Below are positions 1-10,611 of a DNA stretch of 20,567 nt, one piece after another. This DNA is from Halocaridina rubra (Eukaryota > Arthropoda > Malacostraca > Decapoda > Atyidae). The stretch is taken from assembly GCA_037179515.1 (NCBI GenBank), contig JAXCGZ010005076.1:1-20567 (forward strand). Reading direction: 5' to 3'. The first letter of the stretch is position 1. Every line of letters starts with the position of its first letter. The translations under genes were made by a program, and so were the position numbers. Under the pieces are notes generated by a model that made no database searches, had not been told where the DNA came from, and was given only the letters and a program-made list of their open reading frames with translations.

Positions 1-6
1 TCACAC

Positions 7-733
7 AGGCCCAAGCTTGACTACTCGGTGGCTGGAGTACAACTTCAAGAGACAGAAAATGAGAGAGATCTAGGAGTAAACATACTGGCAGATTTGTCTC
101 CAGAAATACATATAAATGGCGTAGTAAGGGCAGCAAATGCATTCTTATCAAATGTAAGGGTAGCCTTCAGGCACATGGACAAGGAAATGTTCAGAAATAT
201 TTATGTAACCTATGTGAGGCCAAAACTCGAATATGCAGCCCCCTTTTGGAATCCGTACTTGAAAAAGCACATAGCTAAGCTTGAAAAAGTTCAAAGACAT
301 GCCACGAAACTGGTGCCAGAAATACGCAATCTCGGTTATGATGAGAGGCTGAGGGAATTAGACTTGCCATCACTCGAAGCTAGAAGAGTAAGGGGGGATA
401 TGGTGACAGTCTTTAAATTCCTTCATGGTTATGATAGAGTGGATAGGGATCGATATTTCGATATGGCTGGCTCTAGAACTAGAGGTCATAGTTTGAAGCT
501 TGGTAAGAAAAGTTCTTTGCAGGATGTAAGGAAATACTTTTTCAGTGTAAGAGTAGTTGATAATTGGAATTTGCTAAGCGAGGAGGTAGTTAATGGTATC
601 TCAATCCATAGTTTTAAGGATAGGTACGATAAGTATCACTAAGTCTAAAATGGAACCGATGAGGAGACGGGAAGAATCGAGCTTTGGGCTCTTTCCCGTA
701 AACACAATTAGGTAATCACAATTAGGTAATCAC
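7..733 (+). mobile_element. LINE 3'-end copy U1 (class A, 5'-truncated)
   Basis: This copy starts at AGGCCCAAG, matching element position 19858, and runs to the second tail repeat. Its coding remnant, open to TAA at 640-642, covers only the ORF2 C-terminal region after the reverse-transcriptase palm. The GTG at 28 is an internal valine codon, not a start. Its private change is Tyr for His in the WNPHLKK stretch. It shares Asn in RAANAF, NWNL, GGATAGGTAC and GATGAGG with U3. It is a fragment without an expected function of its own. Confidence 0.9.
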
Positions 734-735
734 AC

Positions 736-1462
736 AGGCCCAAGCTTGACTACTCGGTGGCTGGAGTACAACTTCAAGAGACAGAAAATGAGAGAGATCT
801 AGGAGTAAACATACTGGCAGATTTGTCTCCAGAAATACATATAAATGGCGTAGTAAGGGCAGCATATGCATTCTTATCAAATGTAAGGGTAGCCTTCAGG
901 CACATGGACAAGGAAATGTTCAGAAATATTTATGTAACCTATGTGAGGCCAAAACTCGAATATGCAGCCCCCTTTTGGAATCCGCACTTGAAAAAGCACA
1001 TAGCTAAGCTTGAAAAAGTTCAAAGACATGCCACGAAACTGGTGCCAGAAATACGCAATCTCGGTTATGATGAGAGGCTGAGGGAATTAGACTTGCCATC
1101 ACTCGAAGCTAGAAGAGTAAGGGGGGATATGGTGACATTCTTTAAATTCCTTCATGGTTATGATAGAGTGGATAGGGATCGATATTTCGATATGGCTGGC
1201 TCTAGAACTAGAGGTCATAGTGTGAAGCTTGGTAAGAAAAGTTCTTTGCAGGATGTAAGGAAATACTTTTTCAGTGTAAGAGTAGTTGATAATTGGAATT
1301 CGCTAAGCGAGCAGGTAGTTAATGCTATCTCAATCCATAGTTTTAAGGACAGGTACGATAAGTATCACTAAGTCTAAAATGGAACCGATCAGGAGACGGG
1401 AAGAATCGAGCTTTGGGCTCTTTCCCGTAAACACAATTAGGTAATCACAATTAGGTAATCAC
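736..1462 (+). mobile_element. LINE 3'-end copy U2 (class A)
   Basis: The frame of the ORF2 C-terminal remnant is open to TAA at 1369-1371. Its private changes are VTFFKF (Val to Phe), GHSVKL and SEQVVNA. It carries the Tyr (RAAYAF), NWNS and GATCAGG states seen in U4, not the U1/U3 states. Confidence 0.9.
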
Positions 1463-1464
1463 AC

Positions 1465-2191
1465 AGGCCCAAGCTTGACTACTCGGTGGCTGGAGTACAA
1501 CTTCAAGAGACAGAAAATGAGAGAGATCTAGGAGTAAACATACTGGCAGATTTGTCTCCAGAAATACATATAAATGGCGTAGTAAGGGCAGCAAATGCAT
1601 TCTTATCAAATGTAAGGGTAGCCTTCAGGCACATGGACAAGGAAATGTTCAGAAATATTTATGTAACCTATGTGAGGCCAAAACTCGAATATGCAGCCCC
1701 CTTTTGGAATCCGCACTTGAAAAAGCACATAGCTAAGCTTGAAAAAGTTCAAAGACATGCCACGAAACTGGTGCCAGAAATACGCAATCTCGGTTATGAT
1801 GAGAGGCTGAGGGAATTAGACTTGCCATCACTCGAAGCTAGAAGAGTAAGGGGGGATATGGTGACAGTCTTTAAATTCCTTCATGGTTATGATAGAGTGG
1901 ATAGGGATCGATATTTCGATATGGCTGGCTCTAGAACTAGAGGTCATAGTTTGAAGCTTGGTAAGAAAAGTTCTTTGCAGGATGTAAGGAAATACTTTTT
2001 CAGTGTAAGAGTAGTTGATAATTGGAATTTGCTAAGCGAGGAGGTAGTTAATGCTATCTCAATCCATAGTTTTAAGGATAGGTACGATAAGTATCACTAA
2101 GTCTAAAATGGAACCGATGAGGAGACGGGAAGAATCGAGCTTTGGGCTCTTTCCCGTAAACACAATTAGGTAATCACAATTAGGTAATCAC
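1465..2191 (+). mobile_element. LINE 3'-end copy U3 (class A)
   Basis: The frame of the ORF2 C-terminal remnant is open to TAA at 2098-2100. It shares four linked states with U1: Asn in RAANAF, NWNL, GGATAGGTAC and GATGAGG. It differs from U1 by the ancestral His in WNPH and by VVNA for VVNG. It is the second N-type member of the U1-U4 alternation. Confidence 0.9.
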
Positions 2192-2193
2192 AC

Positions 2194-2920
2194 AGGCCCA
2201 AGCTTGACTACTCGGTGGCTGGAGTACAACTTCAAGAGACAGAAAATGAGAGAGATCTAGGAGTAAACATACTGGCAGATTTGTCTCCAGAAATACATAT
2301 AAATGGCGTAGCAAGGGCAGCATATGCATTCTTATCAAATGTAAGGGTATCCTTCAGGCACATGGACAAGGAAATGTTCAGAAATATTTATGTAACCTAT
2401 GTGAGGCCAAAACTCGAATATGCAGCCCCCTTTTGGAATCCGCACTTGAAAAAGCACATAGCTAAGCTTGAAAAAGTTCAAAGACATGCCACGAAACTGG
2501 TGCCAGAAATACGCAATCTCGGTTATGATGAGAGGCTGAGGGAATTAGACTTGCCATCACTCGAAGCTAGAAGAGTAAGGGGGGATATGGTGACAGTCTT
2601 TAAATTCCTTCATGGTTATGATAGAGTGGATAGGGATCGATATTTCGATATGGCTGGCTCTAGAACTAGAGGTCATAGTTTGAAGCTTGGTAAGAAAAGT
2701 TCTTTGCAGGATGTAAGGAAATACTTTTTCAGTGTAAGAGTAGTTGATAATTGGAATTCGCTAAGCGAGGAGGTAGTTAATGGTATCTCAATCCATAGTT
2801 TTAAGGACAGGTACGATAAGTATCACTAAGTCTAAAATGGAACCGATCAGGAGACGGGAAGAATCGAGCTTTGGGCTCTTTCCCGTAAACACAATTAGGT
2901 AATCACAATTAGGTAATCAC
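2194..2920 (+). mobile_element. LINE 3'-end copy U4 (class A)
   Basis: The frame of the ORF2 C-terminal remnant is open to TAA at 2827-2829. Its private changes are GVARAA (Val to Ala) and VRVSFRH (Ala to Ser). At the sites that split U1/U3 from the rest it has the U2 states. Confidence 0.9.
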
Positions 2921-2922
2921 AC

Positions 2923-3649
2923 AGGCCCAAGCTTGACTACTCGGTGGCTGGAGTACAACTTCAAGAGACAGAAAATGAGAGAGATCTAGGAGTAAACATA
3001 CTGGCAGATTTGTCTCCAGAAATACATATAAATGGCGTAGTAAGGGCAGCATATGCATTCTTATCAAATGTAAGGGTAGCCTTCAGGCACATGGACAAGG
3101 AAATGTTCAGAAATATTTATGTAACCTATGTGAGGCCAAAACTCGAATATGCAGCCCCCTTTTGGAATCCGCACTTGAAAAAGCACATAGCTAAGCTTGA
3201 AAAAGTTCAAAGACATGCCACGAAACTGGTGCCAGAAATACGCAATCTCGGTTATGATGAGAGGCTGAGGGAATTAGACTTGCCATTACTCGAAGCTAGA
3301 AGAGTAAGGGGGGATATGGTGACAGTCTTTAAATTCCTTCATGGTTATGATAGAGTGGATAGGGATCGATATTTCGATATGGCTGGCTCTAGAACTAGAG
3401 GTCATAGTTTGAAGCTTGGTAAGAAAAGTTCTTTGCAGGATGTAAGGAAATACTTTTTCAGTGTAAGAGTAGTTGATAATTGGAATTCGCTAAGCGAGGA
3501 GGTAGTTAATGCTATCTCAATCCATAGTTTTAAGGACAGGTACGATAAGTATCACTAAGTCTAAAATGGAACCGATCAGGAGACGGGAAGATACGAGCTT
3601 TGGGCTCTTTCCCGTAAACACAATTAGGTAATCACAATTAGGTAATCAC
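2923..3649 (+). mobile_element. LINE 3'-end copy U5 (class A)
   Basis: The frame of the ORF2 C-terminal remnant is open to TAA at 3556-3558. Its private change is LPLLEA (Ser to Leu). Its 3' UTR has GAAGATACGAG where U1-U4 have GAAGAATCGAG, a variant it shares with U6, U7 and U10. Confidence 0.9.
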
Positions 3650-3651
3650 AC

Positions 3652-4378
3652 AGGCCCAAGCTTGACTACTCGGTGGCTGGAGTACAACTTCAAGAGACAG
3701 AAAATGAGAGAGATCTAGGAGTAAACATACTGGCAGATTTGTCTCCAGAAATACATATAAATGGCGTAGTAAGGGCAGCATATGCATTCTTATCAAATGT
3801 AAGGGTAGCCTTCAGGCACATGGACAAGGAAATGTTCAGAAATATTTATGTAACCTATGTGAGGCCAAAACTCGAATATGCAGTCCCCTTTTGGAATCCG
3901 CACTTGAAAAAGCACATAGCTAAGCTTGAAAAAGTTCAAAGACATGCCACGAAACTGGTGCCAGAAATACGCAATCTCGGTTATGATGAGAGGCTGAGGG
4001 AATTAGACTTGCCATCACTCGAAGCTAGAAGAGTAAGGGGGGATATGGTGACAGTCTTTAAATTCCTTCATGGTTATGATAGAGTGGATAGGGATCGATA
4101 TTTCGATATGGCTGGCTCTAGAACTAGAGGTCATAGTTTGAAGCTTGGTAAGAAAAGTTCTTTGCAGGATGTAAGGAAATACTTTTTCAGTGTAAGAGTA
4201 GTTGATAATTGGAATTCGCTAAGCGAGGAGGTAGTTAATGGTATCTCAATCCATAGTTTTAAGGACAGGTACGATAAGTATCACTAAGTCTAAAATGGAA
4301 CCGATCAGGAGACGGGAAGATACGAGCTTTGGGCTCTTTCCCGTAAACACAATTAGGTAATCACAATTAGGTAATCAC
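3652..4378 (+). mobile_element. LINE 3'-end copy U6 (class A)
   Basis: The frame of the ORF2 C-terminal remnant is open to TAA at 4285-4287. Its private change is YAVPFW (Ala to Val). The 3' UTR has the GATACGAG state. It is followed not by another U copy but by a short CA run and the class B copy S1, which begins the mixed long/short part of the array. Confidence 0.9.
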
Positions 4379-4386
4379 ACACACAC

Positions 4387-4890
4387 AATATGCAGCCCCC
4401 TTTTGGAATCCGCACTTGAAAAAGCACATAACTAAGCTTGAAAAAGTTCAAAGACATGCCACGAAACTGGTGCCAGAAATACGCAATCTCAGTTATGATA
4501 AGAGGCTGAGGGAATTAGACTTACCATCACTCGAAGCTAGAATAGTGAGGGGGGATATGGTGACAGTCTTTAAATTCCTTCATGGTTATGATAGAGTGGA
4601 TAGGGATCGATATTTTGATATGGCTGGCTCTAGAACTAGAGGTCATAGTTTGAAGCTTGGTAAGAAAAGTTCTTTGCAGGATGTAATTAAATACTTTTTC
4701 AGTGTAAGAGTAGTTGATAATTGGAATTGGCTAAGCGAGGAGGTAGTTAATGGTATCTCAATCCATAGTTTTAAGGACAGGTACGATAAGTATCACTAAG
4801 TCTAAAATGGAACCGATCAGGAGACGGGAAGAATCGAGCTTTGGGCTCTTTCCCGTAAACACAATTAGGTAATCACAATTAGGTAATCAC
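4387..4890 (+). mobile_element. LINE 3'-end copy S1 (class B, shorter)
   Basis: This copy starts at AATATGCAGCC, matching element position 20081, directly after a short CA run. The ORF2 C-terminal remnant of about 136 codons ends at TAA 4797-4799. It shares SYDKRL and ARIVRG with S2 and S3 and has the private change DVIKYF (Arg to Ile). It carries the CTCAGTT, ACTTACC and TATTTTGAT states of the S lineage, which also occur in the near-complete element. Confidence 0.9.
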
Positions 4891-4892
4891 AC

Positions 4893-5619
4893 AGGCCCAA
4901 GCTTGACTACTCGGTGGCTGGAGTACAACTTCAAGAGACAGAAAATGAGAGAGATCTAGGAGTAAACATACTGGCAGATTTGTCTCCAGAAATACATATA
5001 AATGGCGTAGTAAGGGCAGCATATGCATTCTTATCAAATGTAAGGGTAGCCTTCAGGCACATGGACAAGGAAATGTTCAGAAATATTTATGTAACCTATG
5101 TGAGGCCAAAACTCGAATATGCAGCCCCCTTTTGGAATCCGCACTTGAAAAAGCACATAGCTAAGCTTGAAAAAGTTCAAAGACATGCCACGAAGCTGGT
5201 GCCAGAAATACGCAATCTCGGTTATGAGGAGAGGCTGAGGGAATTAGACTTGCCATCACTCGAAGCTAGAAGAGTAAGGGGGGATATGGTGACAGTCTTT
5301 AAATTCCTTCATGGTTATGATAGAGTGGATAGGGATCGATATTTCGATATGGCTGGCTCTAGAACTAGAGGTCATAGTTTGAAGCTTGGTAAGAAAAGTT
5401 CTTTGCAGGATGTAAGGAAATACTTTTTCAGTGTAAGAGTAGTTGATAATTGGAATTCGCTAAGCGAGGAGGTAGTTAATGGTATCTCAATCCATAGTTT
5501 TAAGGACAGGTACGATAAGTATCACTAAGTCTAAAATGGAACCGATCAGGAGACGGGAAGATACGAGCTTTGGGCTCTTTCCCGTAAACACAATTAGGTA
5601 ATCACAATTAGGTAATCAC
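4893..5619 (+). mobile_element. LINE 3'-end copy U7 (class A)
   Basis: The frame of the ORF2 C-terminal remnant is open to TAA at 5526-5528. It carries YEERL (Asp to Glu), shared with U8 and U9, and the synonymous ACGAAGCTGG, shared with U8 and U10. With S2 it forms a repeat of the U6+S1 1241-bp dimer. Confidence 0.9.
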
Positions 5620-5627
5620 ACACACAC

Positions 5628-6131
5628 AATATGCAGCCCCCTTTTGGAATCCGCACTTGAAAAAGCACATAACTAAGCTTGAAAAAGTTCAAAGACATGC
5701 CACGAAACTGGTGCCAGAAATACGCAATCTCAGTTATGATAAGAGGCTGAGGGAATTAGACTTACCATCACTCGAAGCTAGAATAGTGAGGGGGGATATG
5801 GTGACAGTCTTTAAATTCCTTCATGGTTATGATAGAGTGGATAGGGATCGATATTTTGATATGGCTGGCTCTAGAACTAGAGGTCATAGTTTGAAGCTTG
5901 GTAAGAAAAGTTCTTTGCAGGATGTAAGGAAATACTTTTTCAGTGTAAGAGTAGTTGATAATTGGAATTGGCTAAGCGAGGAGGTAGTTAATGGTATCTC
6001 AATCCATAGTTTTAAGGACAGGTACGATAAGTATCACTAAGTCTAAAATGGAACCGATCAGGAGACGGGAAGAATCGAGCTTTGGGCTCTTTCCCGTAAA
6101 CACAATTAGGTAATCACAATTAGGTAATCAC
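5628..6131 (+). mobile_element. LINE 3'-end copy S2 (class B)
   Basis: It is nearly identical to S1, with the same start, CA run, SYDKRL and ARIVRG, but without the S1 DVIKYF change. The remnant ends at TAA 6038-6040. It lies exactly 1241 bp from S1. Confidence 0.9.
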
Positions 6132-6133
6132 AC

Positions 6134-6860
6134 AGGCCCAAGCTTGACTACTCGGTGGCTGGAGTACAACTTCAAGAGACAGAAAATGAGAGAGATCTAG
6201 GAGTAAACATACTGGCAGATTTGTCTCCAGAAATACATATAAATGGCGTAGTAAGGGCAGCATATGCATTCTTATCAAATGTAAGGGTAGCCTTCAGGCA
6301 CATGGACAAGGAAATGTTCAGAAATATTTATGTAACCTATGTGAGGCCAAAACTCGAATATGCAGCCCCCTTTTGGAATCCGCACTTGAAAAAGCACATA
6401 GCTAAGCTTGAAAAAGTTCAAAGACATGCCACGAAGCTGGTGCCAGAAATACGCAATCTCGGTTATGAGGAGAGGCTGAGGGAATTAGACTTGCCATCAC
6501 TCGAAGCTAGAAGAGTAAGGGGGGATATGGTGACAGTCTTTAAATTCCTTCATGGTTATGATAGAGTGGATAGGGATCGATATTTCGATATGGCTGGCTC
6601 TAGAACTAGAGGTCATAGTTTGAAGCTTGGTAAGAAAAGTTCTTTACAGGATGTAAGGAAATACTTTTTCAGTGTAAGAATAGTTGATAATTGGAATTCG
6701 CTAAGCGAGGAGGTAGTTAATGGTATCTCAATCCATAGTTTTAAGGACAGGTACGATAAGTATCACTAAGTCTAAAATGGAACCGATCAGGAGACGGGAA
6801 GAATCGAGCTTTGGGCTCTTTCCCGTAAACACAATTAGGTAATCACAATTAGGTAATCAC
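6134..6860 (+). mobile_element. LINE 3'-end copy U8 (class A)
   Basis: The frame of the ORF2 C-terminal remnant is open to TAA at 6767-6769. It has YEERL and ACGAAGCTGG as in U7, the private change VRIVDNW (Val to Ile) and a synonymous TTACAGG. Its 3' UTR has the GAATCGAG state. Confidence 0.9.
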
Positions 6861-6868
6861 ACACACAC

Positions 6869-7372
6869 AATATGCAGCCCCCTTTTGGAATCCGCACTTG
6901 AAAAAGCACATAACGAAGCTTGAAAAAGTTCAAAGACATGCCACGAAACTGGTGCCAGAAATACGCAATCTCAGTTATGATAAGAGGCTGAGGGAATTAG
7001 ACTTACCATCACTCGAAGCTAGAATAGTGAGGGGGGATATGGTGACAGTGTTTAAATTCCTTCATGGTTATGATAGAGTGGATAGGGATCGATATTTTGA
7101 TATGGCTGGCTCTAGAACTAGAGGTCATAGTTTGAAGCTTGGTAAGAAAAGTTCTTTGCAGGATGTAAGGAAATACTTTTTCAGTGTAAGAGTAGTTGAT
7201 AATTGGAATTGGCTAAGCGAGGAGGTAGTTAATGGTATCTCAATCCATAGTTTTAAGGACAGGTATGATAAGTATCACTAAGTATAAAATGGAACCAATG
7301 AGGAGACTGGAAGATACGAGCTTTGGGCTCTTTCCCGTAAACACAATTAGGTAATCACAATTAGGTAATCAC
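6869..7372 (+). mobile_element. LINE 3'-end copy S3 (class B)
   Basis: This is a third SYDKRL/ARIVRG copy, 1241 bp from S2. Private changes include the synonymous ACG in HITKLE and GACAGTG. The 3' UTR has AAGTATAAAATGG, CCAATGAGG and GACTGG, a combination also found downstream of S10, which suggests exchange between the two halves of the array. The remnant ends at TAA 7279-7281. Confidence 0.9.
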
Positions 7373-7374
7373 AC

Positions 7375-8101
7375 AGGCCCAAGCTTGACTACTCGGTGGC
7401 TGGAGTACAACTTCAAGAGACAGAAAATGAGAGAGATCTAGGAGTAAACATACTGGCAGATTTGTCTCCAGAAATACATATAAATGGCGTAGTAAGGGCA
7501 GCATATGCATTCTTATCAAATGTAAGGGTAGCCTTCAGGCACATGGACAAGGAAATGTTCAGAAATATTTATGTAACCTATGTGAGGCCAAAACTCGAAT
7601 ATGCAGCCCCCTTTTGGAATCCGCACTTGAAAAAGCACATAGCTAAGCTTGAAAAAGTTCAAAGACATGCCACGAAACTGGTGCCAGAAATACGCAATCT
7701 CGGTTATGAGGAGAGGCTGAGGGAATTAGACTTGCCATCACTCGAAGCTAGAAGAGTAAGGGGGGATATGGTGACAGTCTTTAAATTCCTTCATGGTTAT
7801 GATAGAGTGGATAGGGATCGATATTTCGATATGGCTGGCTCTAGAGCTAGAGGTCATAGTTTGAAGCTTGGTAAGAAAACATCTTTGCAGGATGTAAGGA
7901 AATACTTTTTCAGTGTAAGAGTAGTTGATAATTGGAATTGGCTAAGCGAGGAGGTAGTTAATGGTATCTCAATCCATAGTTTTAAGGACAGGTACGATAA
8001 GTATCACTAAGTCTAAAATGGAACCGATCAGGAGACGGGAAGAATCGAGCTTTGGGCTCTTTCCCGTAAACACAATTAAGTAATCACAATTAGGTAATCA
8101 C
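7375..8101 (+). mobile_element. LINE 3'-end copy U9 (class A, mixed states)
   Basis: The frame of the ORF2 C-terminal remnant is open to TAA at 8008-8010. Its 5' part has U states including YEERL, but its 3' part has KKTS and NWNW, the latter otherwise typical of S copies. It therefore looks like a conversion or crossover chimera. Its private change is SRARGHS (Thr to Ala), and its first tail repeat reads AATTAAGTAATCAC. Confidence 0.88.
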
Positions 8102-8103
8102 AC

Positions 8104-8830
8104 AGGCCCAAGCTTGACTACTCGGTGGCTGGAGTACAACTTCAAGAGACAGAAAATGAGAGAGATCTAGGAGTAAACATACTGGCAGATTTGTCTCCAG
8201 AAATACATATAAATGGCGTAGTAAGGGCAGCATATGCATTCTTATCAAATGTAAGGGTAGCCTTCAGGCACATGGACAAGGAAATGTTCAGAAATATTTA
8301 TGTAACCTATGTGAGGCCAAAACTCGAATATGCAGCCCCCTTTTGGAATCCGCACTTGAAAAAGCACATAGCTAAGCTTGAAAAAGTTCAAAGACATGCC
8401 ACGAAGCTGGTGCCAGAAATACGCAATCTCGGTTATGATGAGAGGCTGAGGGAATTAGACTTGCCATCACTCGAAGCTAGAAGAGTAAGGGGGGATATGG
8501 TGACAGTCTTTAAATTCCTTCATGGTTATGATAGAGTGGATAGGGATCGATATTTCGATATGGCTGGCTCTAGAACTAGAGGTCATAGTTTGAAGCTTCG
8601 TAAGAAAACTTCTTTGCAGGATGTAAGGAAATACTTTTTCAGTGTAAAAGTAGTTGATAATTGGAATTCGCTAAGCGAGGAGGTAGTTAATGCTATCTCA
8701 ATCCATAGTTTTAAGGACAGGTACGATAAGTATCACTAAGTCTAAAATGGAACCGATCAGGAGACGGGAAGATACGAGCTTTGGGCTCTTTCCCGTAAAC
8801 ACAATTAGGTAATCACAATTAGGTAATCAC
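8104..8830 (+). mobile_element. LINE 3'-end copy U10 (class A, last long copy)
   Basis: The frame of the ORF2 C-terminal remnant is open to TAA at 8737-8739. It has KLRKKTS, shared with the adjacent S4, and the private change SVKVVDNW (Arg to Lys). It is the last copy truncated at the class A point. Confidence 0.9.
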
Positions 8831-8838
8831 ACACACAC

Positions 8839-9342
8839 AATATGCAGCCCCCTTTTGGAATCCGCACTTGAAAAAGCACATAACTAAGCTTGAAAAAGTT
8901 CAAAGACATGCCACGAAACTGGTGCCAGAAATACGCAATCTCAGTTATGATGAGAGGCTGAGGGAATTAGACTTACCATCACTCGAAGCTAGAATAGTGA
9001 GGGGGGATATGGTGACAGTCTTTAAATTCCTTCATGGTTATGATAGAGTGGATAGGGATCGATATTTTGATATGGCTGGCTCTAGAACTAGAGGTCATAG
9101 TTTGAAGCTTCGTAAGAAAACTTCTTTGCAGGATGTAAGGAAATACTTTTTCAGTGTAAGAGTAGTTGATAATTGGAATTCGCTAAGCGAGGAGGTAGTT
9201 AATGGTATCTCAATCCATAGTTTTAAGGACAGGTATGATAAGTATCACTAAGTCTAAAATGGAACCGATGAGGAGACGGGAAGATACGAGCTTTGGGCTC
9301 TTTCCCGTAAACACAATTAGGTAATCACAATTAGGTAATCAC
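8839..9342 (+). mobile_element. LINE 3'-end copy S4 (class B)
   Basis: It keeps ARIVRG of S1-S3 but has SYDERL, and shares KLRKKTS and NWNS with the preceding U10, so it is probably a patchwork. The remnant ends at TAA 9249-9251. It is the last copy before the spacers become long palindrome plus (AC)n tracts. Confidence 0.9.
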
Positions 9343-9378
9343 ACACACACACTCTAGTGTGTGATTACAATTAGGTAT

Positions 9379-9442
<64 letters not shown>
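9343..9442. repeat. Spacer 1: palindrome, tail variant and (AC)n
   Basis: The tail arm GTAATCACACAC (9335-9346) is answered by its exact reverse complement GTGTGTGATTAC (9357-9368), with CTAG at 9354-9357. A variant tail AATTAGGTATAAAC follows, then about 31 uninterrupted AC units (9381-9442) leading into S5. Confidence 0.93.
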
Positions 9443-9445
<3 letters not shown>

Positions 9446-9947
9446 ATGCAGCCCCCTTTTGGAATCCGCACTTGAAAAAGCACATAGCTAAGCTTGAAAA
9501 AGTTCAAAGACATGCCACGAAACTGGTGCCAGAAATTCGCAATCTCAGTTATGATGAGAGGCTGAGGGAATTAGACTTACCATCACTCGAAGCTAGAAGA
9601 GTGAGGGTGGGATATGGTGACAGTCTTTAAATTCCTTCATGGTTATGATAGAGTGGATAGGGATCGATATTTTGATATGGCTGGCTCTAGAACTAGAGGT
9701 CATAGTTTGAAGCTTGGTAAGAAAACTTTTTTGCAGGAAGTAAGGAAATCCTTTTTCAGTGTAAGAGTAGTTGATAATTGGAATTGGCTAAGCGAGGAGG
9801 TAGTTAATGGTATCTCAATCCATAGTTTTAAGGACAGGTATGATAAGTATCACTAAGTCTAAAATGGAACCGATGAGGAGACGGGAAGATACAAGCTTTG
9901 GACTCTTTCCCGTAAACACAATTAGGTAATCACAATTAGGTAATCAC
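9443..9947 (+). mobile_element. LINE 3'-end copy S5 (class B, frameshifted)
   Basis: A class B copy with one extra base in the G run (GGGTGGG at 9605-9611, six G in relatives), which breaks the ORF2 remnant into two frames. It has KKTFLQ and RKSFFS like S6, S7, S9 and S10, plus the private change LQEVRK. In the 3' stem-loop region it has ACAAGC and GGACTC, which weaken the inner stem. Confidence 0.9.
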
Positions 9948-9988
9948 ACACACACACACACTCTAGTGTGTGATTTCAATTAGGTATA

Positions 9989-10055
<67 letters not shown>

Positions 10056-10061
10056 ACACAC
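9948..10061. repeat. Spacer 2: imperfect palindrome, tail variant and (AC)n
   Basis: It has the same layout as spacer 1, with CTAG at 9963-9966. The right arm ends GATTTC instead of GATTAC, a variant shared only with spacer 3. The AC tract has one T interruption at 10050. Confidence 0.93.
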
Positions 10062-10474
10062 AATATGCAGCCCCCTTTTGGAATCCGCACTTGAAAAAGC
10101 ACATAGCTACGCTTGAAAAAGTTCAAAGACATGCCACGAAACTGGTGCCAGAAATACGCAATCTCGGTTATGATGAGAGGCTGAGGGAATTAGACTTGCC
10201 ATCACTCGAAGCTCTAGAACTAGAGGTCATAGTTTGAAGCTTGGTAAGAAAACTTTTTTGCAGGATGTAAGGAAATCCTTTTTCAGTGTAAGAGTAGTTG
10301 ATAATTGGAATTGGCTAAGCGAGGAGGTAGTTAATGGTATCTCAATCCATAGTTTTAAGGACAGGTATGATAAGTATCACTAAGTCTAAAATGGAACCGA
10401 TGAGGAGACGGGAAGATACGAGCTTTGGACTCTTTCCCGTAAACACAATTAGGTAATCACAATTAGGTAATCAC
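10062..10474 (+). mobile_element. LINE 3'-end copy S6 (class B, 91-bp internal deletion)
   Basis: This is the shortest copy. A 91-bp internal deletion joins at 10211-10213 between two GCT triplets (equivalent to element 20230 and 20321) and shifts the frame. The part before the deletion has U-type states (CTCGGTT, ACTTGCC), and the part after has KKTFLQ and KSFF. S7 has the same deletion, so the two share an ancestor in spite of different 5' ends. Confidence 0.9.
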
Positions 10475-10514
10475 ACACACACACACACTCTAGTGTGTGA
10501 TTTCAATTAGGTAT

Positions 10515-10607
<93 letters not shown>
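10475..10607. repeat. Spacer 3: imperfect palindrome, tail variant and longest class of (AC)n
   Basis: CTAG is at 10490-10493, and the right arm carries the GATTTC variant of spacer 2. The AC tract runs about 10517-10608 without interruption and ends at the 5' junction of the class D copy. Confidence 0.93.

Positions 10608-10611
<4 letters not shown>

Noticed and set aside
704..733. TTAGG in the tail as arthropod telomere repeat
   Set aside because: Only one TTAGG occurs per 14-bp tail unit and there is no (TTAGG)n run. A telomeric link is not supported.
28..8739. Repeated 204-aa ORFs beginning with GTG as a tandem gene family
   Set aside because: GTG is an internal valine codon of the LINE ORF2. 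The product is only the C-terminal part of the reverse-transcriptase protein, with no promoter or AUG at the start.
1..9342. CRISPR-like regular repeat array
   Set aside because: The units are 512-729 bp, have coding similarity to a LINE and are contiguous, with no short repeat/unique spacer pattern.
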